In this document: one piece after another, positions 15,730 to 24,455 of the stretch | How the letters are laid out: each line of letters begins with the position of its first letter | Numbering within the stretch: the stretch's first letter is position 1 | Origin: Ignavibacteriales bacterium | Lineage (GTDB): Bacteria > Bacteroidota > Ignavibacteria > Ignavibacteriales > Melioribacteraceae | Length of the DNA stretch: 24,455 nucleotides | NCBI GenBank assembly: GCA_007280825.1 | Contig: QYQI01000110.1 | Span: 1-24,455 of the forward strand | Direction: 5' to 3' | Notes under the pieces: model-generated | Databases searched by the model: none | Told to the model about the DNA's origin: nothing | The model's input: the letters and a program-made list of their open reading frames with translations, nothing else | Translations under genes and position numbers: made by a program

Positions 15730-15758
15730 TATGATTCTTTCGATAAATTATTGGTAAT

Positions 15759-18323
15759 ATGACAAAAGTTCTTAATCGTCTCTTCATTCTTATAATTTTA
15801 CTTCAAAACCTACTTTTAGCTCAGATTAAAGTAACATCTCTTCCTCAAAACCAACGAGACATTTTTGATCCAATTTTCTTTGACAAGAATGATTACCGAA
15901 ACGTGGAATTGATGAACTCTAATTGGAAAGTATATTATGAGAGTGACTCCGAGAAAAAAATTTCCGTTTCTATACCTGCTATATTTGAAGGTGAAGAATC
16001 ACTCATATTCGAAAAGCAAATTTCTTTTACTGAAACTCAGATTCAAAGTTCGCAGCTCGTTTTGGGATTTCTTGGAATAAATTACTCGGCAGAAATTTCA
16101 ATCAACGGATATAATATTTATAAGCACTCCGGTGGCTCATATCCTTTTGAACTAGCTCTTCCAAAAGATATCTTAAAAGAAAATTCAATTATAACCATAA
16201 AAGTCAGCAACAAACTTGATTCAGAATATTCTATTCCATCAACCCAAAGATTTTTATTTTCAAGTTTAAACGGCGGAATAATTAGAGATATTTATATTAA
16301 AACATTATCAACAACTCACATTACTAATAATTCTTTTTCGTATTCGTTTGATCAGAATCCATCAAAAACAGTTTTAAATTTTAAGATTGGAATTGCAAAC
16401 TCCGATTTCAAAACAAATTCTCTTTCCAGCGATGTAATTATCAGAATAAATTTATTTCCACCGGGTTCTACATCCGCACAAGCTAAAGGGGATTTTGTTC
16501 AAAAAATTTCTCAAGAAGAAAACGAAGTTATGTGCAGATTAGAAATTAACAATCCGCAATTATGGTCGCCCCAAACACCGATCAATTATTTATGTGATGT
16601 AAGTTTGATTCGTAATGGTCAGATAATAGATAAATCCATTAAACAGATTGCATTCTACCTATTCAGAAAAGATGAAACCACTTTAACACTTAACGGCAAT
16701 CCATTTTCACTTCAAGGCACTACATATTTATTTGATGAAACTTCGCTTCGCAGAATGAATGCCTACGATAAAATAAAAGATGATCTTACTTTGATTAAGA
16801 ATACAGGTTTCAATGCAGTTCGATTTTCAAAACAATTTCCTAATCCTTATGCGGTTAAACTTTGTCAGGAACTTGGATTGTTTGCTATGATAGAACTTCC
16901 ATTAAATTCTGTTCCTGAAGAAATTATATTTCATAATGATTTTCAATTAAGAGCAGCACGACTTACTAAAAATTTTCTTTCCAGTTACAGCGAGTATTCT
17001 AATACAATTATAGTTGGAGTTGGAAGTTCTTTCATTCCTAATTCTGAGATAAGCAGCAATTTTATTTCGAGTCAAGCTAATACAATAAAAGGAAAGGGAT
17101 TTTTGTCTTATGCATCTTTTGTTGGAACTCAGACCACGCAAATTAAAGGTTTAGATTTTTATGGAATTGAATTGTACTCATCGCCAATTGATGAGACAAA
17201 AAATCAATTACAAAAATCAATTGATGCTTTAGATAAGAATTCGATTTTCATTAGCGAAGTATCATATCCTAATTATAAGGGAAATATGAGCGGGTATTTA
17301 ACAAAATATTCCTCTGATGCCCAAGCAAAATATTTGGGTGATATGATAGATTTATCGCACCAATTAAAATTATCCGGAATTATTATTAACAGTTTATTTG
17401 AATATAAAAGCGAGTATGCATCGCTGTACGGTGGTTATTCAGAAAATAACACTTACAAATTTGGATTGCTGGATAAATCCCGTAATCTAAATAGTATTGG
17501 TTACAAAGTTCTCGCTGCTAAACTAAGCGGCAATAGTAAAGTTACAATTCCAATTGGGACTCGTAAAGATGATAATCCAATAATATTTATAATTCTTGCA
17601 CTTTTGATTTCTATAATTATGGCGGTATTGATTAACACCAAGAAGAAATTTCGTGAAGATTGTACCCGTGCATTGTTGCGCCCGTATAATTTTTTTGCAG
17701 ATGTACGCGATCACCGAATTATTTCCGGTGTTCATACTGCAATATTAATGTTAATACAGGCCGGGTCAGTTTCTCTTTTGATGACTATATTATTATACTT
17801 TTATAAATCAAATATTTTATTAGAAAAAATTGTTTTATCATTTGGTCATCATAGTTTATTAAAATTTATCTCCTACCTTTCATGGAATCCACAAGTTTGT
17901 TTTGCTGTACTATTTGTTTTAATCATAATAAAGTTTGCTTTGATTTCATCAGTAATAAAATTTGCTTCACTTTTTATAAAGACAAAAGTAGAATTTACCA
18001 GCATATTTTATACGGTTGTTTGGACTTTTTTACCATTTACGATTCTGCTGCCGGTCGAGCTAATTCTATTCAAGATTTTAGTAAACGGAAATTTTAGTGT
18101 TATCGTAATTATCTTTTTAATTCTATTCATGTTATGGATACTTCAAAGAATACTTAAAGGCATTTACGTAATTTTTGATGTTCGTCCAATGAAGGTTTAT
18201 ATCTATAGTTTTCTCACTATCATAATTGTTGTCGGGGGGATTTTGTTAAAGTATCAACTTTCCAGTTCCACACTCTATTACATTAATAACGCATTTAAAC
18301 AATACAACTCAATGATTTTCTAG
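15759..18323 (+). CDS. GH2-like ectodomain protein with C-terminal membrane domain, probably not a standard glycosidase
   Basis: This 854-residue protein has a signal peptide (1-21, ending LLLAQ). Next is a GH2-type sugar-binding sandwich (about 50-180, with LVLGFLGINYSAEISINGY and the GGSYPFEL element), an Ig-like segment (about 190-300), and a TIM-barrel region (about 310-600) that includes LTLIKNTGFNAVRFSK and LCQELGLFAMIE as in LacZ-type enzymes. Where active GH2 enzymes have the acid/base pair Asn-Glu after a WxxGN-like strand, this one reads IVGVGSS (418-424). A Glu resembling the nucleophile remains at position 500 (ISE). After residue 605 come about six hydrophobic helices (near 608-627, 653-682, 709-732, 747-775, 781-808 and 813-832). 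It may bind rather than cut glycans, anchored in the inner membrane. Its promoter has a C9 tract. Confidence 0.75.
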   Translation: MTKVLNRLFILIILLQNLLLAQIKVTSLPQNQRDIFDPIFFDKNDYRNVELMNSNWKVYYESDSEKKISVSIPAIFEGEESLIFEKQISFTETQIQSSQLVLGFLGINYSAEISINGYNIYKHSGGSYPFELALPKDILKENSIITIKVSNKLDSEYSIPSTQRFLFSSLNGGIIRDIYIKTLSTTHITNNSFSYSFDQNPSKTVLNFKIGIANSDFKTNSLSSDVIIRINLFPPGSTSAQAKGDFVQKISQEENEVMCRLEINNPQLWSPQTPINYLCDVSLIRNGQIIDKSIKQIAFYLFRKDETTLTLNGNPFSLQGTTYLFDETSLRRMNAYDKIKDDLTLIKNTGFNAVRFSKQFPNPYAVKLCQELGLFAMIELPLNSVPEEIIFHNDFQLRAARLTKNFLSSYSEYSNTIIVGVGSSFIPNSEISSNFISSQANTIKGKGFLSYASFVGTQTTQIKGLDFYGIELYSSPIDETKNQLQKSIDALDKNSIFISEVSYPNYKGNMSGYLTKYSSDAQAKYLGDMIDLSHQLKLSGIIINSLFEYKSEYASLYGGYSENNTYKFGLLDKSRNLNSIGYKVLAAKLSGNSKVTIPIGTRKDDNPIIFIILALLISIIMAVLINTKKKFREDCTRALLRPYNFFADVRDHRIISGVHTAILMLIQAGSVSLLMTILLYFYKSNILLEKIVLSFGHHSLLKFISYLSWNPQVCFAVLFVLIIIKFALISSVIKFASLFIKTKVEFTSIFYTVVWTFLPFTILLPVELILFKILVNGNFSVIVIIFLILFMLWILQRILKGIYVIFDVRPMKVYIYSFLTIIIVVGGILLKYQLSSSTLYYINNAFKQYNSMIF

Positions 18324-18332
18324 AGGAATATT

Positions 18333-21300
18333 TTGTTTTTATCTAAATTAGAAATATTTGGTTTTAAATCTTTTGCTAATAAAACATTCATAAACTTTAA
18401 TCGTGGTATTACAGGAATTGTTGGTCCTAACGGCTGCGGTAAAACTAATATAGTTGATGCGATCCGCTGGGTTCTTGGCGAACAGAAAACAACTACTCTT
18501 CGCAGCGACAAGATGGAAAACGTTATCTTCAATGGTACAAGAGAAAAGAAGCCAATGGGTATGTCGGAGGTTTCTCTTACACTTGTAAACGATCAAGGCG
18601 TTCTTCCAACAGAATACACCGAAGTGACTATAACCCGACGAATCTTCCGCTCCGGTGAAAGCGAATATTTGTTAAATAAAAATATTTGCCGCTTGAAAGA
18701 TATTACTAACCTTTTCATGGATACCGGAATGGGCACAAACGCTTATTCAGTTATTGAATTGAAAATGGTTGAAACTATTCTTAGCAGCAAAACAGAAGAA
18801 CGAAGAAAAATGTTTGAAGAGGCAGCAGGCGTTAATAAATATAAATTACGCCGCCGTCTTTCTCTAAAAAAACTTGATGATGTAAAATCCGATCTTACGC
18901 GTGTTAATGATATTGTTTCTGAAGTTGAAAAGAATGTTCGATCTCTCGAACGTCAGGCAAAACGTGCCGACCAGTATAATCAAATCCAAGTTGTATTAAG
19001 AGAAAAAGAGATTGACCTTGCCGAACGCGATCTTACTTCGTTAAATCTAAAATTAAGCATATTAAAAAATGATATTTCAGAATACTCGGTAAAGAAAGAT
19101 CAGATTGATCTTGATATCAGAAAAATTGAAAATGAATTGATCGAATACCGGAATAGAATTAATGCTATTGATTCTGAACTACAGGATAAGCGGGACGAAC
19201 TTTCTTCGAACACTGAACAACTCCATAATACTCAAAAAAATATTTCCGTTTCAGAAGAACGATTTAAATCTCTTTTAAATAACCACGAACGGTTACAAAC
19301 AGAAATTGCAGAACTGCAGCAGTCATTTGAAGATGCTGATCAGTATATATTACAAAGTAACAACGAACTTAAATCTCACTCGAATAGTTTATCAGATAAG
19401 AACAATGAAATTATTGATAACGAGCAAACCATAGTTGTAAAAAAGGAATCTTCAGAGAATAAACGTGCACTGCTAAAGCAGACTAACGAAGAAAAATTTG
19501 ATCTTGTTCGTGAAATCTCCGACAAGGAAAATTATTTAGCTAGTATTAAGAAAGAGCTTGCTAATCATAATTCTAACATTGAAAAACTTAATCATAAAAT
19601 TCAAAGTATTACTAATACAATTGCAAAGACAGTCGGATTTATAGAAGAACTCAACGCTGAAAAATCCAACGCGGAGAATAAACTTAAAGAAGCAGGTTTA
19701 TTAATAGCTCATCGTGAAAAAGAAAAACAAGAACTCGAACATGAATTAAATTCACTTAAACAAAAAGAGATTGAAGAAAAAACTTTACTTGCCGGACTCA
19801 AAGAAAAGATTGCTTTCATTCAAACGCTGATCGCAAATCTTGAAGGTATTTCGAAAGGCGCTAAAGTACTTTTAGAAAATAAGGAGTGGACAAAGAAGAA
19901 TAAAAATATTTTTGCCGATGTCGGAAACACACAAGAAAAATACAGGTTCGCTCTTGAAGCCGCATTAAAGTCTGTTTTGAATAACCTGCTCGTAGATAGT
20001 TTTGATGATCTTCAAAATGCAATCAACTACTTAAAGAAAAATGATCTCGGTAAAGCTTCATTTTATCTACTTCGCTCGAATAACAATTCTAAAAAATCTC
20101 TTCTAGATAGTTTTACATCATTCAATTTAAAAAGAAAAGAAAAGAAACTTGCGAAGGAAGAATCTTTCCTTGGTTGGTCAAAGGATTTTGTAGAAACAGA
20201 AAACAATTGGCTCCCTTATTTTGAACAAGCCTTATCTAAAATTGCTGTTACTACCGATCTTAAATCTGCGATAGAACTGAATTCAAAATATCCGGATTTT
20301 AATTTCACAACTTTAGATGGTGACTTTGTAAAACACGATGGAGTTGTAGAAGCCGGCTCACTGCCTAAACAAGATGAAACTATTTTTGGACGAAGACAAC
20401 TTCTTGATAATTTGATCAAAGAGTATCCTAAACATGAATCTAATCTTGCCAAACTGCATGCTCTTATAGCAGAGACAGAAGGCAGAATAGCCCGAATTGA
20501 CTTAAAGAATCTTAGCGACAGCGAAAAACTTATTTCGAATGATATTTCAAATATCGAAAAACAAATTTCTCAATTCGAATTTGAAAAGAATAAAGCCAAT
20601 GAAGAGATCGAGTCTTCACAAAAAGATATTCAAGAACTTGCCGATAAATCAAATTCGCTTTTTGTCCAAACTTCAGGATTAGAAAAAGAGATCAATGTTC
20701 TTCTTGAGAAAAAGAATTCCGTTGATGAAAATATTTCAAAGCATGAAAATGAATTGAGCGACCTTGAAAATGATTTTAATCAATTTGTTAATCTTCAGAA
20801 CGAAAGAAAACTTGAACTAGAAAGATTAAAAGGGCAAATCGAAAATATTCACAATGCAATTAAGCGAACCGAAGCAAACCAGTTATCAATTACAAACGGA
20901 ATAGAAAAACGTAAGACCGATTTGCAATCAAATGAAGTTGAAACTAATTCTCTTCAAAAAATTATTGATGAATCGAATTTATCGTTAGTCCAGATTAATA
21001 CATCCCGGACAACACTACTTACAGAAGAAAAAGAGATTAATGACAAATTAAAAGTAGTTAAGGATGAAGCCGCACAATTTGAAAATCAGCTTAATGCATT
21101 AAGAAATGAACGGCAAACGGTTTCAGATCAAGTTCATTCTTTTGAAATAAAAGAAAATGAATTCAAACTACGTACAGAAAATTTGATCGAACATATTAAA
21201 GAAAACTATTCGATCGAATTGGTTCTAAAGCAATTTGACGATCTTGATACTTTTGATTTTGAAGGTACAACACATGAAGTTCAAAATCTAAAAGAAAAAA

Positions 21301-21932
21301 TAAGGAACATCGGTCCCGTCAATTTGCTGGCTTATTCAGAATATGAAGAAGAGAAAAAACGTCTCGACTTTTTACACAAACAACGCGATGACTTGGTCAA
21401 TTCGGAAAAAGATCTCATCAAAACAATTAATGAGATTAATGAAACAGCACAGCAGCTATTTATGAATACTTTTGAAAAAATTCGGCAGAACTTCACAACA
21501 ATCTTTCAAACATTATTTGATCCCGGTGATGAAGCAGATCTATATCTCGAAGAAGGAATTGATCCGTTAGAAGGGAAGATCGAGATTATGGCTAAACCGA
21601 AAGGCAAGCGTCCAACTTCGATCGAACTTTTATCCGGAGGGGAAAAAACTTTAACAGCAACAGCACTTCTGTTTGCAATTTATTTAGTCAAACCAAGTCC
21701 GTTCTGTATCATGGATGAAGTTGATGCGCCACTGGATGATGCCAACATTGACAGATTTACAAAACTTATTAAAGAGTTCAGCATAAAAACTCAATTCATT
21801 ATAGTAACACATAACAAACGCACAATGGAATCTTCCGAGACTATGTACGGTATTACAATGCAGGAAGAAGGAATTTCAAAATTAGTCGGTGTTAGTTTTG
21901 AAGAGATACCGGAGAATGAAATAAAAGAATAA
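18333..21932 (+). CDS. smc: Chromosome segregation protein SMC
   Basis: SMC is the ATP-driven condensin that folds and separates the chromosome with ScpA and ScpB. The 1199-residue protein begins FLSKLEIFGFKSFANKT, which fixes the start at a TTG codon (18333) with AGAGG 6-10 bases upstream, right after the stop of the previous gene. The N-terminal head has Walker A GPNGCGKT at 31-38. Long coiled coils (about 170-500 and 690-1020) flank a hinge near 520-680. The C-terminal head has the signature LSGGEKTLTA from 1100 and the Walker B with D1128-E1129 in FCIMDEVDAPLDD. All ATPase elements are intact. No scpA or scpB is in the window. It is 9 bases from the GH2-like gene and may share its transcript in part, but an essential gene very likely has another promoter within the upstream gene. 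Confidence 0.97.
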   Translation: MFLSKLEIFGFKSFANKTFINFNRGITGIVGPNGCGKTNIVDAIRWVLGEQKTTTLRSDKMENVIFNGTREKKPMGMSEVSLTLVNDQGVLPTEYTEVTITRRIFRSGESEYLLNKNICRLKDITNLFMDTGMGTNAYSVIELKMVETILSSKTEERRKMFEEAAGVNKYKLRRRLSLKKLDDVKSDLTRVNDIVSEVEKNVRSLERQAKRADQYNQIQVVLREKEIDLAERDLTSLNLKLSILKNDISEYSVKKDQIDLDIRKIENELIEYRNRINAIDSELQDKRDELSSNTEQLHNTQKNISVSEERFKSLLNNHERLQTEIAELQQSFEDADQYILQSNNELKSHSNSLSDKNNEIIDNEQTIVVKKESSENKRALLKQTNEEKFDLVREISDKENYLASIKKELANHNSNIEKLNHKIQSITNTIAKTVGFIEELNAEKSNAENKLKEAGLLIAHREKEKQELEHELNSLKQKEIEEKTLLAGLKEKIAFIQTLIANLEGISKGAKVLLENKEWTKKNKNIFADVGNTQEKYRFALEAALKSVLNNLLVDSFDDLQNAINYLKKNDLGKASFYLLRSNNNSKKSLLDSFTSFNLKRKEKKLAKEESFLGWSKDFVETENNWLPYFEQALSKIAVTTDLKSAIELNSKYPDFNFTTLDGDFVKHDGVVEAGSLPKQDETIFGRRQLLDNLIKEYPKHESNLAKLHALIAETEGRIARIDLKNLSDSEKLISNDISNIEKQISQFEFEKNKANEEIESSQKDIQELADKSNSLFVQTSGLEKEINVLLEKKNSVDENISKHENELSDLENDFNQFVNLQNERKLELERLKGQIENIHNAIKRTEANQLSITNGIEKRKTDLQSNEVETNSLQKIIDESNLSLVQINTSRTTLLTEEKEINDKLKVVKDEAAQFENQLNALRNERQTVSDQVHSFEIKENEFKLRTENLIEHIKENYSIELVLKQFDDLDTFDFEGTTHEVQNLKEKIRNIGPVNLLAYSEYEEEKKRLDFLHKQRDDLVNSEKDLIKTINEINETAQQLFMNTFEKIRQNFTTIFQTLFDPGDEADLYLEEGIDPLEGKIEIMAKPKGKRPTSIELLSGGEKTLTATALLFAIYLVKPSPFCIMDEVDAPLDDANIDRFTKLIKEFSIKTQFIIVTHNKRTMESSETMYGITMQEEGISKLVGVSFEEIPENEIKE

Positions 21933-21964
21933 TTCGGAAGGTATACCTTCGACAGATTAAAATT

Positions 21965-22687
21965 ATGTTTGATAAATCCTTTAAAATATTTGTTGACTTC
22001 GATGGTACAATTTCTCAGAAGGATGTTGGCGAAGCGATGTTCCTTCATTTCGGAGATTCTGAAAAAGCTCTTGAGATTGCAAACGAATGGATGAGTTATA
22101 ATATTAAAGCTACAGATGCATGGACAGCCACATGCAAAACAATTAAGAAACTAGACCATACCGAGTTCGATAAATTCCTTACTGGTATTCAAATTGATCC
22201 CGGGTTTGTAAAATTTGTTGATTGGTGCAGTCAAGGACAATCCGAATTAAAAATTCTAAGCGATGGATTTGATTATTACATTGATAAATTTCTCAAGAGA
22301 GAAGGATTGGGCCACGTTGAAACCCGAACAAACAAATTATCATTCAGTAATGGAAATCAGTTAGTACCTGTTTTTCCATTCACAGATGAAGAATGCACCA
22401 AATGTGCGAACTGCAAACGCAATCATATTCTCAATTTTAGCGGCGATGAAGATTATACGGTTTATGTTGGTGATGGATTTACTGATTTCTGTCCGGCACA
22501 ATTCTGTGATTTTATTTTTGCGAAGAACTCTCTTCTAAAATATTGCGAAGTAAATAGAATTACATATTTCCCATATTCAACTTTTCACGATGTGATTGAA
22601 AAATTAGAAGAGCTTAAAGGAAAAAAACGTCTTAAGAAAAGACATCAAGCAGAACTTAAACGCAGAGAAGTTTTTATACAAGGATAA
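21965..22687 (+). CDS. HAD-IB family phosphatase, MtnX-like
   Basis: This 240-residue HAD-superfamily phosphatase has motif I at the N-terminus, FVDFDGTIS, with nucleophile Asp11 and acid/base Asp13; motif II near ILSDGFDYYI; and motif III as GDGFTD at 169-174. The order and spacing resemble MtnX-like and phosphoserine-phosphatase-like enzymes; MtnX acts in methionine salvage, but no other salvage gene is nearby, so the substrate is uncertain. A CTKCANC motif at Cys144, Cys147 and Cys150 in the cap-core boundary could bind a metal. The C-terminal tail is very basic (KKRLKKRHQAELKRR). There is no clear ribosome-binding site; a short palindrome lies just upstream. It is 32 bases after smc and 4 bases before the next gene, in one operon. 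Confidence 0.85.
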   Translation: MFDKSFKIFVDFDGTISQKDVGEAMFLHFGDSEKALEIANEWMSYNIKATDAWTATCKTIKKLDHTEFDKFLTGIQIDPGFVKFVDWCSQGQSELKILSDGFDYYIDKFLKREGLGHVETRTNKLSFSNGNQLVPVFPFTDEECTKCANCKRNHILNFSGDEDYTVYVGDGFTDFCPAQFCDFIFAKNSLLKYCEVNRITYFPYSTFHDVIEKLEELKGKKRLKKRHQAELKRREVFIQG

Positions 22688-22691
22688 ATTG

Positions 22692-23273
22692 ATGAACAAT
22701 TTTGCTCCAAGAATTTTCAAGTACAGAAGTTACACACCGCTTCCATTTGTATTGTTAATGCTGATTTTTCAAAAGGCTACTATTACAAGTATTTTTATTG
22801 GTTTTGCAATTGTACTCTGTGGAGAATTTTTCCGATTGTGGGGCGTTTGTTATGCAGGAAGTGAAACAAGAACAACTGATGGAGTCGGCGGAACATATTT
22901 AGTTGTATCCGGTTCATTCGCTTACGTACGCAATCCGCTTTATCTTGGCAACATGCTGATGTACCTCGGTGTTGGAATTATGTCTATGGCACTATTCCCA
23001 TATTTACATATTGCCGCGTTTCTCTTTTTTTTCTGGCAGTATACAGTAATAATAAAAGAGGAAGAAGGATTTCTTCGAACTAAGTTCGGGAAAAGCTATG
23101 AAGATTATTTAAAAGTTGTTCCGAAGTTTATTCCAAGTTTAAGTAAGTATAGCAATTTCGGAATTGAACAGCCGCCATTAAATATAAAAGCCGGTCTGCG
23201 TTCAGAAATTAGAACTATGCAGGCAATTTTAGCAATCTCTTTTTTAGTAATAATCCGTTTTGTATTGAATTGA
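22692..23273 (+). CDS. Isoprenylcysteine methyltransferase (ICMT/PEMT)-family membrane protein
   Basis: This 193-residue integral membrane protein has hydrophobic segments near 16-28, 31-50, 84-103, 105-121 and 176-192. Its C-terminal half has the family signature: YVRNPLYLGN at 78-87 and EEEGFLRTKFGKSYEDYL at 123-140, ending in VPKFIP. These residues form the S-adenosylmethionine site in ICMT/PEMT enzymes. Bacterial members methylate unknown or lipid-related substrates, and the next gene (lpxB) suggests an envelope role, which is only a guess. I chose the ATG at 22692 over an in-frame TTG at 22689 because AAGGA at 22680-22684 is then 7 bases away. The stop codon overlaps the TTG start of lpxB, so translation is probably coupled. 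Confidence 0.88.
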   Translation: MNNFAPRIFKYRSYTPLPFVLLMLIFQKATITSIFIGFAIVLCGEFFRLWGVCYAGSETRTTDGVGGTYLVVSGSFAYVRNPLYLGNMLMYLGVGIMSMALFPYLHIAAFLFFFWQYTVIIKEEEGFLRTKFGKSYEDYLKVVPKFIPSLSKYSNFGIEQPPLNIKAGLRSEIRTMQAILAISFLVIIRFVLN

Positions 23274-24406
23274 ATAAAAAATTAATGATAATAGCGGGCG
23301 AGGCATCGGGTGATTTACACGGTGCTAGTTTGATCAAGGAATTGTTCAAGTTAGATCAGTCGCTACAGATTTTTGGAATTGGCGGAGACAAAATGATTGC
23401 CGCTGGAATGAATGCACAATTCCATATTAAACAAATGGCATTCCTCGGATTTATAGAAGTGTTAAGACATCTTCCGTTTATATCGAGAGTAAAAAAAGAA
23501 TTGCTTCGTAAAATTGCTGAAGAAAAAATAGAAACAATTGTTTTGATAGATTATCCGGGTTTTAACTTGAACATTGCAAAAAAACTGCACGAGCTTGGTA
23601 AGAAAGTTATCTATTATATATCACCGCAAGTATGGGCTTGGGGTAAAGGTAGAATAGATAAGATTAGAGAAGTGGTTGATAAGATGCTTGTTGTATTTCC
23701 GTTCGAAGAAAAAATGTATAGTAATTATAATGTTGACGCAGAATATGTTGGTCATCCTTTAGTTGAACACGTTGAGAATTATTCATTAATGAACAAAGAA
23801 GAACTTTACAAAAAACTAAATCTGGAAGAAGGAAAAGAAATATTGCTTCTTTTACCCGGCAGCAGAAAACAAGAGATTAGAAAAATTTTTCCAAAGTGTA
23901 TAAACGCTGCGGCAAAACTTTCAAAAGATTTTAATTTACAGACTGTTGTTGCCTGCTCAGAAAATATCGACGAAAGTATCTTCGCCAACTTAACAACTGA
24001 AAATAATTACAAGCTGGTAAAAGGATATACTTACGATCTGTTGAAGAATTCTCATTTCGGAATTATTAAATCCGGGACGTCTACACTGGAAGCGGGATTG
24101 TTTCAGCTTCCTTTTATTGTGGTTTATTCAACTAATTATTTAACGTACATGCTCGGAAGAATTTTAGCTCAGATTAAAAATATTGCAATGGCTAACATAA
24201 TTCTTGGTGAGAATGTAATTGACGAATTGATTCAGCACGATGTTAATACAGAAAATATATATTCAAAATCTGAAACAATATTAAAAGACAAGCAAAGATA
24301 TAATTCCATCAAACAAAAACTTGGTTTGATAAAAGAAAAACTTGGCGGTAGCGGAGCTTCAAAAAAAACCGCCCAAAAAATATACACATTGTTAAATGAA
24401 GCTTAG
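23270..24406 (+). CDS. lpxB: Lipid-A-disaccharide synthase
   Basis: LpxB joins UDP-2,3-diacylglucosamine and lipid X into the lipid A disaccharide at the inner membrane, which shows that this organism makes lipopolysaccharide. The protein is 378 residues. It carries IIAGEASGDLHGA near the N-terminus, LIDYPGFNLNIAKKL, YISPQVWAWGKGR, AEYVGHPLVE, LLPGSRKQEI and the donor-site KSGTSTLEAG at 267-276, all family hallmarks. I took the TTG at 23270, overlapping the previous stop as TTGA, because it gives the usual MNKKLMIIAGEASGD start; the alternative ATG at 23285 would place the start directly on MIIAGEASGD. The other lpx genes are not in the window. It overlaps the next gene by 11 bases. Confidence 0.96.
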   Translation: MNKKLMIIAGEASGDLHGASLIKELFKLDQSLQIFGIGGDKMIAAGMNAQFHIKQMAFLGFIEVLRHLPFISRVKKELLRKIAEEKIETIVLIDYPGFNLNIAKKLHELGKKVIYYISPQVWAWGKGRIDKIREVVDKMLVVFPFEEKMYSNYNVDAEYVGHPLVEHVENYSLMNKEELYKKLNLEEGKEILLLLPGSRKQEIRKIFPKCINAAAKLSKDFNLQTVVACSENIDESIFANLTTENNYKLVKGYTYDLLKNSHFGIIKSGTSTLEAGLFQLPFIVVYSTNYLTYMLGRILAQIKNIAMANIILGENVIDELIQHDVNTENIYSKSETILKDKQRYNSIKQKLGLIKEKLGGSGASKKTAQKIYTLLNEA

Positions 24407-24455
24407 TGATTTTCAGAGAAATATTCTTCGATATATTGGAATACAATTTGCAAGT
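24396..24455 (+). CDS. Start of an unidentified gene (partial)
   Basis: An ATG at 24396 overlaps the last 11 bases of lpxB and opens a frame that stays free of stops to the window end (20 codons, MKLSDFQRNILRYIGIQFAS). The overlap and the basic-then-hydrophobic start fit a translationally coupled envelope gene. In related genomes lpxB can be followed by a lysophospholipid-acyltransferase-like (DUF374) gene, but 20 residues are not enough to identify it. Confidence 0.55.
   Translation, partial: MKLSDFQRNILRYIGIQFAS

Noticed and set aside
23025..23032. T8 in the methyltransferase-like gene and A8 near the end of lpxB as phase-variation sites
   Set aside because: Runs of eight A or T are common in such AT-rich coding DNA and neither is in a promoter or near a start codon.

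Overview
The window reads as an ordinary chromosomal segment of an AT-rich, Gram-negative bacterium of the Bacteroidota/Chlorobi/Ignavibacteria group; a member of Ignavibacteria is my best guess. The reasons are lpxB (lipid A synthesis, so an outer membrane), a TTG-N21-TAnnTTTG promoter of the type used in Bacteroidota, a histidine kinase with the AHQLGTP-type H-box common in that group, and an Mrp/ApbC protein without the usual CxxC. There is no tRNA, rRNA, CRISPR array, insertion sequence or prophage.

Left part (1-4877): a signalling block. On the minus strand an operon runs from an ECF sigma factor (4305-3706) to a one-helix membrane protein of unknown function (3702-2410), an eight-helix GAF/SpoIIE-type phosphatase (2360-315) and a STAS anti-anti-sigma protein cut by the window edge (296-1). 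The sigma gene is preceded by a near-perfect ECF-type promoter (GGAAC-N18-TCTAA) whose start point would fall at the start codon, so the operon is probably self-activated and leaderless. A second, complete STAS gene is divergent (4539-4877) and ends in a strong terminator. A phosphatase plus its STAS substrate makes a partner-switching module; the matching RsbW-type kinase is not in the window.

Middle part (4962-14839): purA, an orphan histidine kinase, a 358-base gap holding an unexplained strong hairpin, then dCMP deaminase and polyphosphate kinase (ppk1). Convergent to ppk1 is a two-gene minus-strand unit: an Nramp metal transporter fused to a universal-stress domain, and an outer-membrane barrel-type protein. 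Divergent from it are mrp/apbC and an Nfu-like scaffold, an iron-sulfur cluster assembly pair ending in a terminator built over the nfu stop codon.

Right part (14874-24455): tpiA, then a large secreted/membrane protein with a glycoside-hydrolase-2-like ectodomain that appears to lack its acid/base glutamate and carries about six C-terminal membrane helices. Its promoter spacer contains a C9 tract, a candidate phase-variation switch. Tightly packed after it are smc (TTG start), an MtnX-like HAD phosphatase, an isoprenylcysteine methyltransferase-like membrane protein, lpxB and the first 20 codons of another gene.

Most of the window is housekeeping. The points worth following are the self-regulated ECF/partner-switching operon with an A11 tract in its second gene, the C9 promoter switch in front of the degenerate GH2-like membrane protein, and the unexplained transcribed-looking gap at 7539-7816.
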